In this document: positions 1 to 13,899 of the stretch, one piece after another
Layout of the letters: each line of letters starts with the position of its first letter
Position numbering within the stretch: the stretch's first letter is position 1
Assembly (NCBI RefSeq): GCF_000699445.3
Contig: NC_067200.1
Span: 15,444,510-15,508,509, forward strand
Reading direction: 5' to 3'
Source of the DNA: Schistosoma haematobium
Lineage: Eukaryota > Platyhelminthes > Trematoda > Strigeidida > Schistosomatidae
Length of the DNA: 64,000 nucleotides
Program-made: the position numbers and the translations under genes
Notes under the pieces: model-generated
Seen by the model: only the letters and a program-made list of their open reading frames with translations
Database searches by the model: none
Told to the model about the DNA's origin: nothing

Positions 1-2404
1 ACGGTTCCGTGAATGTTGATCAGAAGGGAACAAGGACACTAGAATCTTTCTATTGATTGTATACAACAATTTAACAACAAATAAAAGAAACATTCATAAA
101 ATCATCTCTCTAAACTAACACGGTTCCTATTTTCAAGTGGTTACAATAACCAGGTAATTTGAAAAATTTACTTGAAAATGAAAGATAAGCAAGTAAGAAA
201 TGAATAGAAGCAACAACACTTACAGCAATGTTTAGATCTAGCTGGAATGATATGACAGCATATTGTGCATTGTTTAGGTGAATAAATAAAATTATCATAT
301 TCATAAATATGTGCATAAACTGATTTATTTCGTGATGTTATAAAACCTACGATAAATAGTAGAGCGAAAATAATTCATAGTACAATAAATTCTATTAACT
401 GAAGCGAAAGTATAACTAACCATACTATACAATAAACCGTTTAAGAACTAAACTAGCTCAGAAAATATATAAGGCAGTACCTGACTAATTAAATACCCGC
501 TTCTTTTTTATTTTCTTTAAATTTAAATAAATCATTAAATTTGTTCCTTGTTTTTCGGCAAGAACTTGAAATTTCGGGTTTAGTTTCCGTGAAGAATCAT
601 CAGATTAAGCATGCAGTTGGAGAATTTCGAACTGGGAAGAAATCGGTCACTGATTTATAACTAATTTAACAAACCGATGAGATATCAATTTAAGAACATT
701 TTTACTACTTTTTATGTCATATTATAATATTTGTCAATAGCCTAAAAAATACAGCTTTTAACCACTGGATTGCAGATTCAAACCCCAACTCACTTCATCA
801 TTTAACTTGGGTTTGAACAGCTTCTCACAAAAAGTGTGGTTTAAAACCGAGTTAATAAATTCCTACTTCGTGAATAACTCGCTTTAAATTTAAGCATCAT
901 TGTACGAAATCTAATTTGAAAAAAGTATAATAAAATGTGCTAAATACAAATGAGAGAGTTAATTGTTTACTAAAGTAGATTCTAACTTAAACGATGAAGA
1001 GAAAACTTAGAATACAGTTGTATTTAAACCGCTTTCCTAGATTTGCATTCGATTCAATCGAACTGTCTTGTCTAAGTGAAGATCTGGCCACATTCCCAAA
1101 TATGCCATTAAATATTTCTACGTTTAAAATCGAAAAATGAGAATGAAATTTACTAGTTTAATGACTTTGAATAGTTTAAGCATTGATAAAGACATCCATC
1201 TATGGTCTAATCTCAAAATACGTTCATACTCTCAGATTTGATCTTCTAAACTATTCAAATTTTTTGGGAACTGATTTTCATATCGCTTCAAATGGGAACA
1301 ACAAGAAGTCATTAACTTTGAAATCACTACTTGGGAAAAATAAAAGGAAATAATAATAATAATTACCTAAAAAAAGTTGGAATATCTAAAGATAATTTAC
1401 CAAAGCAATACTTCCATGAACTCTTCATAACAATTCGAACAGAAACGATGAAGTTTATGGAGTTATTTCTTTGATGAATTACTTACTGTAGTCTTTAACA
1501 TGTATTTATGTACTAAATAGTTGTTTGAAGGTATTTTCCTATGTGGTCCTAAGTGCCAACTTTGTTTAGATTCACTAATTAGTTATATTGTTTTTCGTTA
1601 ACAGAAAAAAGTGACAATCAGTAAACTAATAAATGGGTCGTTGTTAAGTCGTTTGCTAACAGACCCCAGATATCCTTATTGTTTAGCATTCTTCTGACAC
1701 TACCTCATTTGACTAGTCCCAAAAACAGAACACAACATGGACAGATATGTAATTCTATTCCAAAGTAAACCATGTTGAATCACAGTAAGAAAAATATTAA
1801 TATATTTATAATTGTACACAAGATTCTAGAACCTTCTCTATTCATCTGCTAGTAATAATTAGCTAAGAGTGAGCCAATCAGCGTGCTGCGACACAATCCT
1901 GCAGTGACCATGTTTTGATTCAATTCATGTACCGCTAACAGTGATTCATTAATAGTAATAGTAGGACAAAATTCTCTTAATTATCGTGTAGCAGTAGGAT
2001 TTATAAACCGAGCTACGTAGTGATCTAGTTGAGTCAAAATAATGACAAAAATACTTGTGTTTATTCACCTGAACTTCTGTTGTGTTAATTTTAAGAGGCT
2101 TAGACTGACTTAAGATAGACAAGACTTAAAAACAAATGAGCACTAGGCATCATTACAATATATCACTTACTTATGTGATGGCTGAAACACTACTTAGACG
2201 TCCAAATTAAGGAGATTAGTTTCCTTGAAAAACTACTCCAAGAGTGTCTAATCTAAATGTCTAACCTATAAACTTGAGGAGCCATATCAGGAAGTATAGT
2301 TTTAGTGGCCTGTTGATCTGACCCCAATTTAAAGAACGAAGGAATATGCCATGAATATAAATATTCCCTTTAACTGCGCATATTACACCTGGGTTAACCC
2401 CATT
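1..2404. other. Gene-free AT-rich stretch
   Basis: No open frame here resembles a known protein, and no clear transposon coding remnant is visible. The bases are AT-rich with short A and T runs, including a TAATAA-rich patch near 1350. This is probably intergenic, or the intron of a gene lying outside the window. Confidence 0.5.
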
Positions 2405-2631
2405 TGTGCGACGGCAATAATAAGACAACCACGGGTTGCGTCGGATGAATTTATTTCAGGCACTCGTCTATTTAAACAGACATTAAGAATGAGAAGTGGG
2501 AAAGTGAAGTGAAGTGGCAAAGCAAATCTAAGAATCCAAACACACCAACTCCATTTGACAAAGCACGACTCACTATTTATAGCCAACCAAAAATAAGCTA
2601 GGGACACTTGATGAGTAGGGTAAGTGGCACA
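2405..2631 (-). repeat. Candidate solo LTR (227 bp)
   Basis: The segment begins TGTGCGAC and ends GTGGCACA, so its termini form an imperfect inverted repeat of the TG...CA kind typical of LTRs. On the minus strand it holds a TATA-like CTATAAATAG (about 2575-2584) followed by an AATAAA-type signal near 2450, the order expected for an LTR with promoter and polyadenylation site. No internal retroelement coding sequence flanks it and no convincing target-site duplication is visible. Its family is unknown; it could also be the end of an unrelated repeat. Confidence 0.35.
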
Positions 2632-3726
2632 TACATACGATCATATAAAAACAATTAATGTTAATAAGCGAATAATTGACAAGGTCAAAATATGACTCAA
2701 GAAGAATGAGTATATGAGTCTGTCCAGAAGTTAGAATAGCCCATGAGAGCTTGACACAGAACTAGACACTATAAAGCTGCGCGTTAGCTGATGATCAGAT
2801 TACGTTCGCACCCGCCATTTGTTCCATTACGCTAATATCCACACTGATTTGGAATCAAGGTTTGCCAACTATCTAATTCGCACTCTTAATATTCATCAAC
2901 CTGGTGTAAACACTGATTGTTCGCTTTCACTATCTACGTTTAATAAAAATCACCGAGTTAAGTGAATCCACTGGGTAGAGGTTATAAATGGGGGGACCGC
3001 ATAAACGCATCTAGAAAGAAAGGGTGAGCTATCTTCACTCTCAGTCGTACAACAGCACTTAGGGTAATACAAAAAATACTATGACGAATACAAAGCACAT
3101 AATACCAATCACAAGCAGTTTCAATAACTAACCTGGATCACTAAAACACAACAACATATATAACAGACCATTAAGGAATAAACATCCAGATCCAAGAAAC
3201 AGATTATTCTCTAACCAGGAATATCGATAGAGTACAGTTATAACATCCATTATCAATATATAATGTCCAAAAATAATACAGCTTAGATAAACGACTTGAT
3301 AGACACAATGCCTAGAAACAGAATAGACATAAGATATGCATCAATTTGCATATTATTCTATCTTCGTAAACAAAAAAGTTTGCTTTACATGATGTAATTG
3401 ACATTTTAACTAACAGATCTCCAGTTCACGAAATATACTAAGTTATCCTATTTACTTGCAAGACAAACCAACATCTAAATCATTCTCAGGCATTAAATAA
3501 ACTCGAACTCTAGAACCATGAGAGATTGTCAGGACTAACTTGATGTATGACACATCCTTAAATACTCACTAATATAACAAAATTGAGGTTACTGGTAACA
3601 TTTATATTTCTGACTTAGGCTTTTGTGCTTACAACACACCTGGATAAATAAATAAATATAATCAGAGAGTAATTTTATGGATAATATAGTAATTTAATAG
3701 TTGAATTCATGAGTCAATTGAAGTTA
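2632..3726. other. Gene-free stretch
   Basis: No recognisable coding sequence. A G-run (GGGGGG) near 2990 resembles a polypurine tract, but no LTR pair could be matched to it. Confidence 0.4.
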
Positions 3727-3830
3727 AACCACAATGGAAAACCTGGAAGCACTGGATGGCCGTCTCATGTTAATATGGAACTCCCCAGTAATGTGCACCC
3801 ACCACACGACACGCGGGACTCGAACCAAGG
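3727..3830 (-). mobile_element. Degenerate SMalpha-type SINE copy
   Basis: On the minus strand this contains a perfect pol III B box (GGTTCGAGTCCC, 3826-3815), then GGGTGCAC and the conserved tail ending in GTGCTTCCAGGTTTTCC. The copies at 24.1 kb and 17.7 kb have the same order. The hammerhead core is destroyed: CUGANGA reads CTGGGGA, and the CGAAA box and stem II pairing are lost. This is an old, inactive copy. Confidence 0.6.
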
Positions 3831-3972
3831 ATTAGGAGGTGATATCTACTACATACACCACACTAGGAAGCGGTCAATATTATCCGTGAAGTCATCCCAC
3901 ATTTATTGTATTCATGATTTGATTCTACACCGTCTACTCCCATTTCCTTTCCATTCATTGTTCGTAGATTAA

Positions 3973-6074
3973 AACACAAATGCTGTGACGAAACTGAAAT
4001 GATATAACGTTACACAGACGAACTCATTTTCTCGTAACATCAGTTTTTCTATTAATTGAAAGTTGAACCGTCTAATAGTATCAGAAGTTTATGATAACTT
4101 CCTATGTTAAGACGGTGCTGAAAAATCCATTAGATTTCTGGACATGTGGTAGAAGCCCTGGTGGACTCCACTATCGATTTACAGATATGTCCTCATACTT
4201 AGTTTTTTCAGTAAAGTGAATCCATTAGTCTACCTCTCGGTTCACTACAGTTCACAACGGCAACAATGGCCTCTATGAAAAGATGTAGACGAACAAACAG
4301 TACGTTCTAGCATGCACCTTTTATGGGAACCGTGTAGTGTAAAGCACATACAATAATGCATCTACACTTTACCGACATGTTTATACGATTGAAACAGTAA
4401 TAACGGCATTATCCTTGTTAAACTAATCTTATACTCTGTACTATGAAATCATGTCATTTATGGTTATGCATTCAACATTCACTTAATATTTCACATGATT
4501 AGCAGTTTTGTCTTAAGTATCTAGTTTGAAACTTTTTGGTTCTATGAATGAGTTTTTGGATTGTAAAATGAATGAATTCAACGACAATCAATTGATGGTA
4601 TGCAGTCATATCAAGCAGCCGAGTAATGGCTACCCACGAGACCGAATTATTGTTATGAGCTCCCAATGAAATGATATTACGTGACAAGACACCTACTCAG
4701 TAGAAGTGGCTTTTTCTTTTGACAAAATAGCACCCCTGCATATTAAATCTTAAACACGAGAATAGATATGACTAGAGGTCATTTTAGAAAATAGACAACT
4801 TAAGTACGTGTCAATTAATAGAATTAGTACCTAACTATCAGGGTTAATTGTCGCCCTATCATAATATCCGGAAATCAAGATCTTTCAGAAAACGTACACT
4901 GAATTATTATTATCTGATAGCACGTGTCAATCAGGCCAAATTATGAGTGATAAATGCTGGCGAGGTCCACCCTATTGTTTAGAGATCTGTTTTAAGTACC
5001 TGGAGGAAACAGTTATATATTTGTGTTTGTATTTCAATTAGGATAAGCTAGTAAAAGCCTATAATTAGCTCTTCATTTTTTCACTGAAGTAGATGGTTTT
5101 ACTCCCATATAGGAAGCGTATATATCGGTATCAGATTCGGACAACCGCATTACAACACATTACTTAACAATTAGTATTAACTTGATCATCCCTATTAACT
5201 GGCATGCCATATATGTTCATTTTCAGAAATATATTATCATTACTATTATTAACAGAGTTATAAAAACTGAATATATAATAATGTCATTTAGCTCAAGTAC
5301 TTGTATATGAATATATACATGACTAATGATTTGTAACAATAACAAGCATAAATATTAAAATCTAAGAAATAAAACAATAAATAATATGTGGATTACAAAA
5401 CATAATTCCATATAAATTAATTGAATTTAGCAGAATGTGCAGTAAATAATAAGACTTATTTAAAAAAAACCCTTATAGCATACTAAACATCGGTACGTAA
5501 CATTCATAGTCATTAATGCAATTTAGTCTTATTATCAACCCGATGGTTGTTAAACCAACTTGATTATCTTTATCGTTCATGTTGGCCATATCTGACTTCA
5601 GTAATGAACAACTAGATTTTGGAAAAAAAAGCCTTCTTTCTTCATGAGAAACAAAATTCTAAACTAATAACAGTTTCATTTACAAACAACTGACGCATCT
5701 GTGCATCGGCCCAACTTGCCATAGCAAATCACCAAAGTAAACACCAAAGTATTAGCAGCATTGAGAGTAATCAAGACTAAGCATAAAATACATGATTTGA
5801 TTTAGTTTATCAAATCACTTTTGAGAGTATTTCGTTGACGCGTTTATAAATTTTGAAGCACAAGTTTAGAAATATAGTTTATGCCTTTATGCACCTCATT
5901 TGAAAAGAGTCTTGTCTATATATATAGAGTAAAGGAAAACAAAGAATGACTGCAACTATGCAATGTCACTCAACTACTTCGAACAGTTGTTACAAGTATT
6001 GTACTAACAGTCATTGACCTCATAGATTGATACCACGCCATGACTTGTCCAACTTTAGCTTTTATTATAACCCA
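3973..6074. other. Gene-free AT-rich stretch
   Basis: No coding similarity recognised. The region has scattered TA-rich patches and no ordered repeat structure that I can support. Confidence 0.4.
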
Positions 6075-6190
6075 ACTCTTGTTTCATCTAACAGTGCACG
6101 TTATGATAGGCCGTGGTTAGGCATGCGAAACACATGTATTTTCCACCTCAATCGATGAAAATTGATAGCAGCATCAATGAACATGCTGAT
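6075..6190 (-). pseudogene. LINE reverse-transcriptase C-terminal relic
   Basis: The minus-strand translation contains FHRLRWKIHVFRMPNHGL, a decayed version of the [13 protein letters not shown] motif also seen near 61.35-61.40 kb. That motif lies C-terminal to the reverse transcriptase in this LINE family. Only about 115 bp align by eye, so this is an isolated fragment rather than a gene. Confidence 0.55.
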
Positions 6191-8770
6191 AAATAAGTAC
6201 ATTAGAAAACATGTTGGCAATGTCTTCTCTTTAGTAGTATGAATGTAAAGTGGAAACGATGTTTCTATGTGTTTATAAAGAGAAGAGGATATATTGGGTA
6301 AAAACATAAAGAGACATGTGTAGGTTATCGTAAAATGATACTTCAGATAAATAATTAACATTGTATAGCTATTTAGATGTTTGATATTCAAGTGAAATGA
6401 AGGTCTAGTTCAAGATCAGTTGAATGAATTCAAATGAATCAACTAAATAATATTTCCTTATTTTATTTGATAGGATTAATTATAATCACAGATCAACTAT
6501 TTCTAACCTCTAGTATGGAATGTTTAAAGAAACAGAGTATCATATATTCTCTAACAGTCTTACATTATATATCTTTAATGAATGGACTTTCGTTCGGACA
6601 CCACGAGATACTAATTTTATTTTCCGATTGAAGTGACAGTTTTCAGTCCTTACTTTATAAATTAAAGGCCTGTTCAACTTATTTATGTTTGGACAATTGA
6701 GTAATATTACTATTCAAATACACGTATACACACACAAACAATGCAGTTCAAACTGAGTACAGAAATCTACTATTTGGCAAATAACTGACATTGTGTTAAA
6801 ATCAATTGTAATTCTATTTTACAGCCAAGAGAGAAAACAACAAACTAATCACAAAAGCAATCACAATAATCTGTCTTTAAAATGAAGAAAAATGTTTATG
6901 AAAATGTACGTATGTGTACATGCGTAAGAAGAGCTGAAATCCGTCCAGTAAAGAAGATAAAATGTGAAATAAGATAAATTAGTATTTATAAGCAGTTTTC
7001 TGGATAAACAATAATAATAATAACAGTAAAACAAAACAAAACATTCCTCTGTGGAAAATCATCAAGAGAAATAAAAGCAATAAAATATCACCAAATAATT
7101 TAGAAATAAAATAATAATAATAGTAATAATAAACAATTAGAGATTATAAAAAAATAACAGAATGGATAATTTCTCCCGAAGGAAATAAGTAAATCAAATA
7201 ATATGTATCCCTATAAGGATGTATATACGAAGTAGAGTAAATTTTAAATCAGAGTCAATAATCAATGCGCCTAGCCTACACAGTGACAACAATAAATTCA
7301 AAGGTGATAATAATATAATCTGTCATGAAAAGAAAATATACTGATGATTATTAATTATGGGTTTTTCCTTTTATAATTTGTAAATATGAATGTTATTCAA
7401 CTAACAAGTGTCTGAAATGTATCCCAACAATGGACTTTCTTTGCATTCTTTCACAATTTCCTCTAATGGATAAAACAATTGTTTGTTGAAACATTCTGTG
7501 CATACACGTGTCTAAACTTGTGACTTCTTGATAAAAGACCAAATGTTTTAACCACTAAACCATTGGGAACAGTTCATACTGTTTATAGCTATATATAATC
7601 AAGAAGTAACGAGTTTAGAGCTCACATTTCATTTGCTTAAGTTTGAACACCTTGCCTTTGTTATAGATTTTGATTCAACGAATAATCCACAGTTCAGTGA
7701 TTGTTACAGTGGATTAATAGAATGCTGATCACAAAGATGAACGCAAAGATATGAAGCAACCAAGAGATAACTACCCATCAAACCCCATTACTTATTCAAC
7801 TCCTTGAATGAACTTATATTAAGGACAGAATCATTAGCCAATATACCAGGGTTTTTCATCAGTAAAATTCTATACTTATATATAAAAATAATAAACGTAA
7901 AATAAATATGATTAAACATGAATGAGATTTAAACGACTGGAAGGTAGTTTCGTAAGTGCCAATTGAATTAAAACGTAAATGTCAGGTTTAATTTTCATCT
8001 ACAATATCAGTTAATTTCACTAAAGTAATTCATTGTGTAACTCGTCTGCTAAGTACATAATTATCTATTCAACTATGAAACACACTAGATGTGTAATAGC
8101 TAATCATACTAACAGATACATTAAATCGAAGTAGAAAGATAAGAACTGAACTATAATGAGCATTCTAGCCGCTAAGTCACTACTCATTGGTCATTATCAT
8201 TACACTGAAATATAAACAATTAAGACAAGAAATACTACGGAAAATCAAAAAAGGTAACAGTAACGGGTAAATAAAGCAATCAACAAGACAGATATCCATT
8301 CATCACTACTTTAGGCCATATTTAAATTTGTTCTGATTTTCTTCAGGAGTTGAATTATTATTGAAGGGCATAAATATATAGGTAGATATTATTGAAACAA
8401 TGAGCACATTATAAAAATACCAATTAATTGATGAGCATGTCAGTCTAAACAGTGAACAAATACGGTAATGTAACAGTTCAAAATAGACATTTAATATTAA
8501 TAGAAAGGAAAAAAGTAAGATATATATGATAAAAGCAAACCAAATAAAAAGATGAAAATAAATAAACAAATAAAGACAGTAACAGATTTCTTTATTTCTA
8601 GGTTTAGGAAAATAATACGATAAATAATTTAATACTTAGAACATATTCCTAGTAAAAAGAAGCACATTTGAATATGCAATTTACATCCAACAAACTGTTC
8701 AACAGCCAAAGTGATTGCTTAACTATAGGATACACCTTTACTTTATTACTACCTAAATTTTTACAAACTA
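6191..8770. other. Gene-free AT-rich stretch
   Basis: No gene recognised. There are many AATAAT patches (7010-7140). A sequence near 7540-7570 resembles an inverted tRNA-like A box (ACCACTAAACCATTGG), which could be a SINE relic but is too weak to call. Confidence 0.4.
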
Positions 8771-11640
8771 CGCCTGTAGCTCTTCTAGGGTTACTGCTGG
8801 CTCCAAGTCCGGATTGAGGAGGAGGGTTAGGCATGGCGTCGGCAACCTTATTGCATGTAAACCAACATTACTAAAACAACACTAACCAGAATAAATATTT
8901 CAAACCATTTAAACTTTATCCTGGGAGTTAGGTCTTCATTGAGAAGAACTATGAAGCCTCATGATGAAAGCCGAGATTCTTCGAAAGCCACGAGGCCGAC
9001 GCCCCTTCTAACAACCAGAGCAACAATTTTTATAGGTACATGGAATGCTCTGACAATGTGGGAGACCGGGAAGATCAGTCAAATAGCAACAGAAATGAGG
9101 AGATACAAGAACATGCTCCACACACTCGGGGAGTTACTCTGATGCTGTACAAAGAAGCACGTAGTGCACTCATAGGATGAGAATCTCATGGATCCAGGAT
9201 CATCAAAGCAGCTTTCAAAACAAAGAATGAGAAAATCACAATGAATGTTATCCAGTGTTATGCACCCACCCATGATAGCAATGACGACGATAAAGACCAG
9301 TTTTATGAGAGGCTGTAATCGATCATAGCGAAGTGCTCTGGAAAGGACCTGACCATTCTGATGGGAGATCTAAACGTCAGTTAGAGTAGACAACACCGGA
9401 TATGAAGACATCATGGGATGACATGGACTTGGAGAAAGGAACGAGAATGTCGAGAGATTAGCAAATTCATATGCTTTCAACAAAATTGTTATTGGCGGTA
9501 TGATATTCCCCCTCGAACGTATACACAAAGCTACATGGATCTCACCGGACTACATCACAGAGAACCAGATAGATCATATATGCATCAACAAAAAGTTCTG
9601 AAGGGCAATAGAAGATGTGAGAACCAGGAGAGGAGCTGATATAGTCTCAGATCACTACCTAGTTGTGGCCAATTTAAAACTGAAGCTAAGGAAGAACTGG
9701 AAAATTGGACAAACAGCATTAGAAAGGTTCAATACAGTCTTCCTTCGAGATACTGACAAACTCAATGAATTCAATATAGCTCTCAACAACAGGTTCCAAG
9801 CCTTACAAGATCTACTGAAGGAAGAAGAAACCACTATAGAGGATAAGTGGAAAGGTATCAAAGAAGCATTAACCTCAACATGTCAGGAGGGTCTGGGCCT
9901 CAAGAAGCATCACCATAAGGAATGGATCTCTATGGAAACCTTGGACGATATCCCAGAAAGGAAGAACAAGAAGACAGGAATTAACAACAATCGAACAAGA
10001 ACAGAGATAGTCAAGTCACAAGCTGAACATACACAAGCAAACAAGCGAAGAAGAGCACTAAAGCCGACAAGCAGAAGTACGTGGAGGGATTAGCAACGAC
10101 GGCGGAACAAGCTGAAAGAGAAGGAGATATGAAACAATGAAGAAACTAGCAATGAAATATAGTAAACCAGAGAGACCGGTCAAGGACAAAGAAGGCAGGC
10201 CAACCACTGAAATTCAAGAACAGAGGAACAGATGTGCAGAATACTTCGAGGAACTGTTGAATAGAACAGCTCCATTGAATCCACCGGACATCGAAGCAGC
10301 GCACACAGATATTCCTATAGATGTTAATCCACCAACGACGGAAGAAATCAGAATAGCCATCAGACAAATCAAGAGCGGGAAAGCAGCAGGACCCAACAAC
10401 ATACCAGCTGAAGCACTGAAATCAGACATCGAAGCAACCACAAGCTGGATTCCGTAAGCATCGGTCGTGCACAGACCGAATTGCGACACCACGGATCATC
10501 GCCGAACAATCAGTTGAGTGGAACTCATCACTATACATCAACTTCATTGATTATGAAAAGGCATTCGACAGTGTAGATAGGAGAACGTTATGGAAACCTC
10601 TTCGACACTATGGAGCTCCTGAGATGATTGTCAATATTATCCGGAACTCATACGACGGACTACAGTGCAAAGTAGTGCATGGAGGACAGCTGACAGATGC
10701 ATTCCAAATAAGGACAGGAGTCAAACAAGGCTGTCTACTCTCCCCCTTTCTCTTTCTTTTGGTGGTCGACTGGATTATGAAGACCTCGACATCTGAGGGA
10801 AAACACGAAATACAATGGACAGCTCAGAATCAATTAGACGATTTGGACTTCGCAGATGACCTAGCCCTCCTATCGCATACACACAAACGAATATAGATAA
10901 AGACAGCCAGTGTAGCAGCAGTCTCTGCATCAGTAGGCCTCAACATACATAAGGAGAAAACCAAGGTCCTCAAATACAACACGGAGAACAGCAATTCAAT
11001 CACACTTGATGGCGAAAATCTGGAAGATGTAGAGTCCTTCACATACCTAGGAAGCATCATCGATCAACAAGGAGGATCCGATGCAGATGTAAAGGCGACG
11101 ATTGGAAAAGCAAGGACAGCATTCCTACAATTGAAGAACATATGGAACTCAAAACAACTTTCAACCAATATCAAAGTGAGAATCTTCAACACGAACGTCA
11201 AGGCAGTTCTACTGAACGGAGCTGAAACTTGGAGAACTACAACAACCACCATTAAGAAGTTACAAGTATTTATAAACGGTTGTCCATGCAAGATACTCAA
11301 CATCCATTGGCCGGATACCATCAGCAACAGCTTCTTCTGGGAGAGAACAAACCAGCTTCCAACTGAAGAGGAAATTAGGAAAAGACGATGGAAATGGATA
11401 GGACATACATCACGTAAATCATCAAACCGCATCACGAGGCAAGCCCTAACTTGGAACCCTGAAGGGAAGCGGAAAAAAGGAAGGCCAAAAAACACATTAC
11501 GTTGAGAAATCGAAGCAGATATGAAAAGGATGAATAACAACTGGAAGGAGCCGGAAAGGATTGTCCAGGACAGGGTTGGATGGAGAATGCTGGTGAGCGG
11601 CCTATGGACCTACACGAAGAGTGACAGGCGTAAGTAAGTA
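8771..11640 (+). mobile_element. RTE-like non-LTR retrotransposon, copy 1
   Basis: A degenerate LINE with recognisable ends. The 5' start (CGCCTGTAGCTCTTCTAGGG) is shared exactly with copy 2 at 15471. The 3' end is the repetitive GTAAGTAAGTAAATAA. The order is 5' leader, AP-endonuclease region, reverse transcriptase, and a C-terminal region with WKWIGH and GRPKNTLR. At 2.87 kb it is shorter than a full element because of internal deletions. Assignment to the RTE clade rests on this domain order and on remembered similarity to schistosome endonuclease-reverse transcriptases. Its first 1272 bp match copy 2 almost base for base. Confidence 0.85.
8939..11514 (+). pseudogene. Broken endonuclease/reverse transcriptase ORF of RTE-like copy 1
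   Basis: The encoded protein would nick target DNA and reverse-transcribe the element RNA. The endonuclease starts with IFIGTWNALTMWETGK near 9028 but is interrupted by a stop at 9140-9142 and by frame changes. The linker region is open from 9617 to 10093. The reverse transcriptase is visible from 10137: GPNNIPAEALKSD, then an abrupt jump near 10440 that removes the following fingers segment, then motif A (FIDYEKAFDSVD, about 10543-10578), motif B (GVKQGCLLSPF) and motif C (FADD, 10849-10860). A stop follows at about 10894. Frame shifts separate the C-terminal part (11131-11505, [16 protein letters not shown] to GRPKNTLR). It is clearly non-functional. Confidence 0.85.
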
Positions 11641-13899
11641 AATAATTTTTACACAATCAGTTTACAAAACAATCATTTAAATACAACCGATGACAACTTT
11701 CATCTGTATATATGGACGATATGTATATAGATGATACTGTTAGTATTTATGATAAGATACATGATTTGAATAATATTCTACAATAATATTAACGAAAATT
11801 AAGATTTATTCTTCGAGTGGAAAACAATCAATATGCACTTTGTCAATGTTCCAATATTAAGAAAATCTGATGGAACTCAAAACACTAAAAGTAACAATAA
11901 ATTATCTCAAAGATTTTATACATGAACATCATTTCTAGAGGCGAAAAGGCTGCAAACATCTTAAAAAAAGCGATTTCGAATACCCTTGAAGAAACTCTCT
12001 TTTCAACTCGACCTAAGGATAAGCTATTACACTGTGCGTTTATAAATTTATCCACTCCTGTGACGTTAAGCATATGGAACGTTTGATATGCACTTTAATA
12101 GAAATAGTTCGAAAACACTATCTCGCATAGTTAAAAATAGCCAGTAATGAATCCATAAAAAGTTCAATAACTGAACATTTTGCAAATAAAGTTCATCCAA
12201 TCAAAATAGAGTAAGCATTCATGACCATTTACAAGGTAGGTGGAAATCTGTTAAAGGTAATCATGTCTGGTCAACTTACCATTCCTAAAACTTTTTCTTA
12301 GATTTAGAGAAACCAGTGCTAAATACAAAAGAAACTAATTCAATCTCTTCTTCAACCATGATCAAAACTTCCAATTTTTTTGGAAGCTATCACTATCTCC
12401 CTCTTTGCTACCAAACTGATTCTTTTACACCCAACTGGCATGATCTCAGTTTCTATAACTGTACTATATTGCTGTGTCGACATTCATCTGTATCATATTA
12501 TGCAATCTATTTCCACAAATTTTAATCATCACTTAACTGCCATGATATTCTTGATGAACATTCAAGATCTCAACAACTAGACCCTAAGTTTCTAAAATAA
12601 AAATAAATATTCATATATTCTGTTCCTTTGTTGCTACGTTGAATAGATCGTCGTTATCATCAAGAAACATGTTATTAATTATCAGTGTGACATATGTATA
12701 TATTCACAAATCCACAGGTTTGAGAAGAGACTCGCTATTTCATGTCTAAATGGATGCACTCCACTTATGTACAAATTAACGAACCGATCGGCAATCGTAT
12801 TTCATGAATTTATAGTGTTATAATATGCCATGATTCTCTAAGGTTATTCGCTCCTTCCAAATTATATTTCTCGTATTTAGTCGTTCATCACTTTTCTTAA
12901 TAACACCTCCCTTGTTATTCAGGCCAATGCACTTTGTTCCAGGTCATGCACCATTTAGAATTGCATTTAACCAATCTGTAAAAAGCATCGACATCCATTT
13001 CAAATCATTTCACTCCATGTTGTCTTAGATTATCCCTCATTCCTTCCTATGCCTCTACACAATTTTATTTCCTTATTTATGAGCCTTATATTTTTTATGG
13101 TGCCTATTTGTACTAATATCTGTCTTTTCAATAAATAATTGTTGAAAATGTAACCGGTTATCTCAAAAGTTATATATGAATGTATGATCAAGAACAGATT
13201 GACTACCTCTGGATTGTAGTTAATACCTATGACTGTAATTCAGGCACCAAACACTTCAATCTACTTTATCCATCCACAATGGCAACGACTTTTAATTCAA
13301 GTATAAAAATTAATTATAAACGGAATAGAAATTACCTCCCAAATAAGAACCAAATGATTGTTTCGGAAATCATTTTTCTGATCGCAAACGGCATAGTTAT
13401 CCAAATTACGGACACTGGTTTCAAAAGTAGAAATTTTAAAACTTGTCCCATCATGGTATGACGTAGACAATAGCATAATAAAAAACCACTAGAAAAGCTA
13501 AGATATAATATGATATTTGTTAAATAATCCATGTAAAAGACGATATCAGGTAAGCTCAACTAACAGCAGAAATTTTCAAATTTTCGAAATTGATATATAT
13601 CTAAAATAAGAATCATGAGATAAGAAATTAATTATTTAAAAGGAAAATTGAGAAAGAAATAGACTAACGTTGTTCCTAAAAACACACATTAATAATTTAA
13701 CTTTAATTTCGGGAAAATTGTATTTAGATAAAATTAAGTATAAAAATTCCAGTGCACATGCAATAGGTTGGAGGTGGAACCCACAAGAAAAAATATGATT
13801 ATATCTCACAGATGGTACTTATTAACAAATAAGCAGACAAAAAATATTTTAAGGTTTACTGAGTTACAGATGTTACTCCTCGTGAAAGAGCATATGATG
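11641..13899. other. Spacer between the inverted LINE copies
   Basis: No host gene recognised. This forms most of the loop between two inverted LINE copies. Open frames at 12316-12580 and 13180-13461 match no family I know and have the composition of chance frames in AT-rich DNA. Confidence 0.45.

Noticed and set aside
3709..3972. An 87-residue plus-strand protein gene
   Set aside because: It is read antisense through a decayed SINE and has no family motif.
8649..8834. Minus-strand protein (proline-rich start)
   Set aside because: It is antisense to the 5' leader of RTE-like copy 1 and recurs only as part of copy 2.
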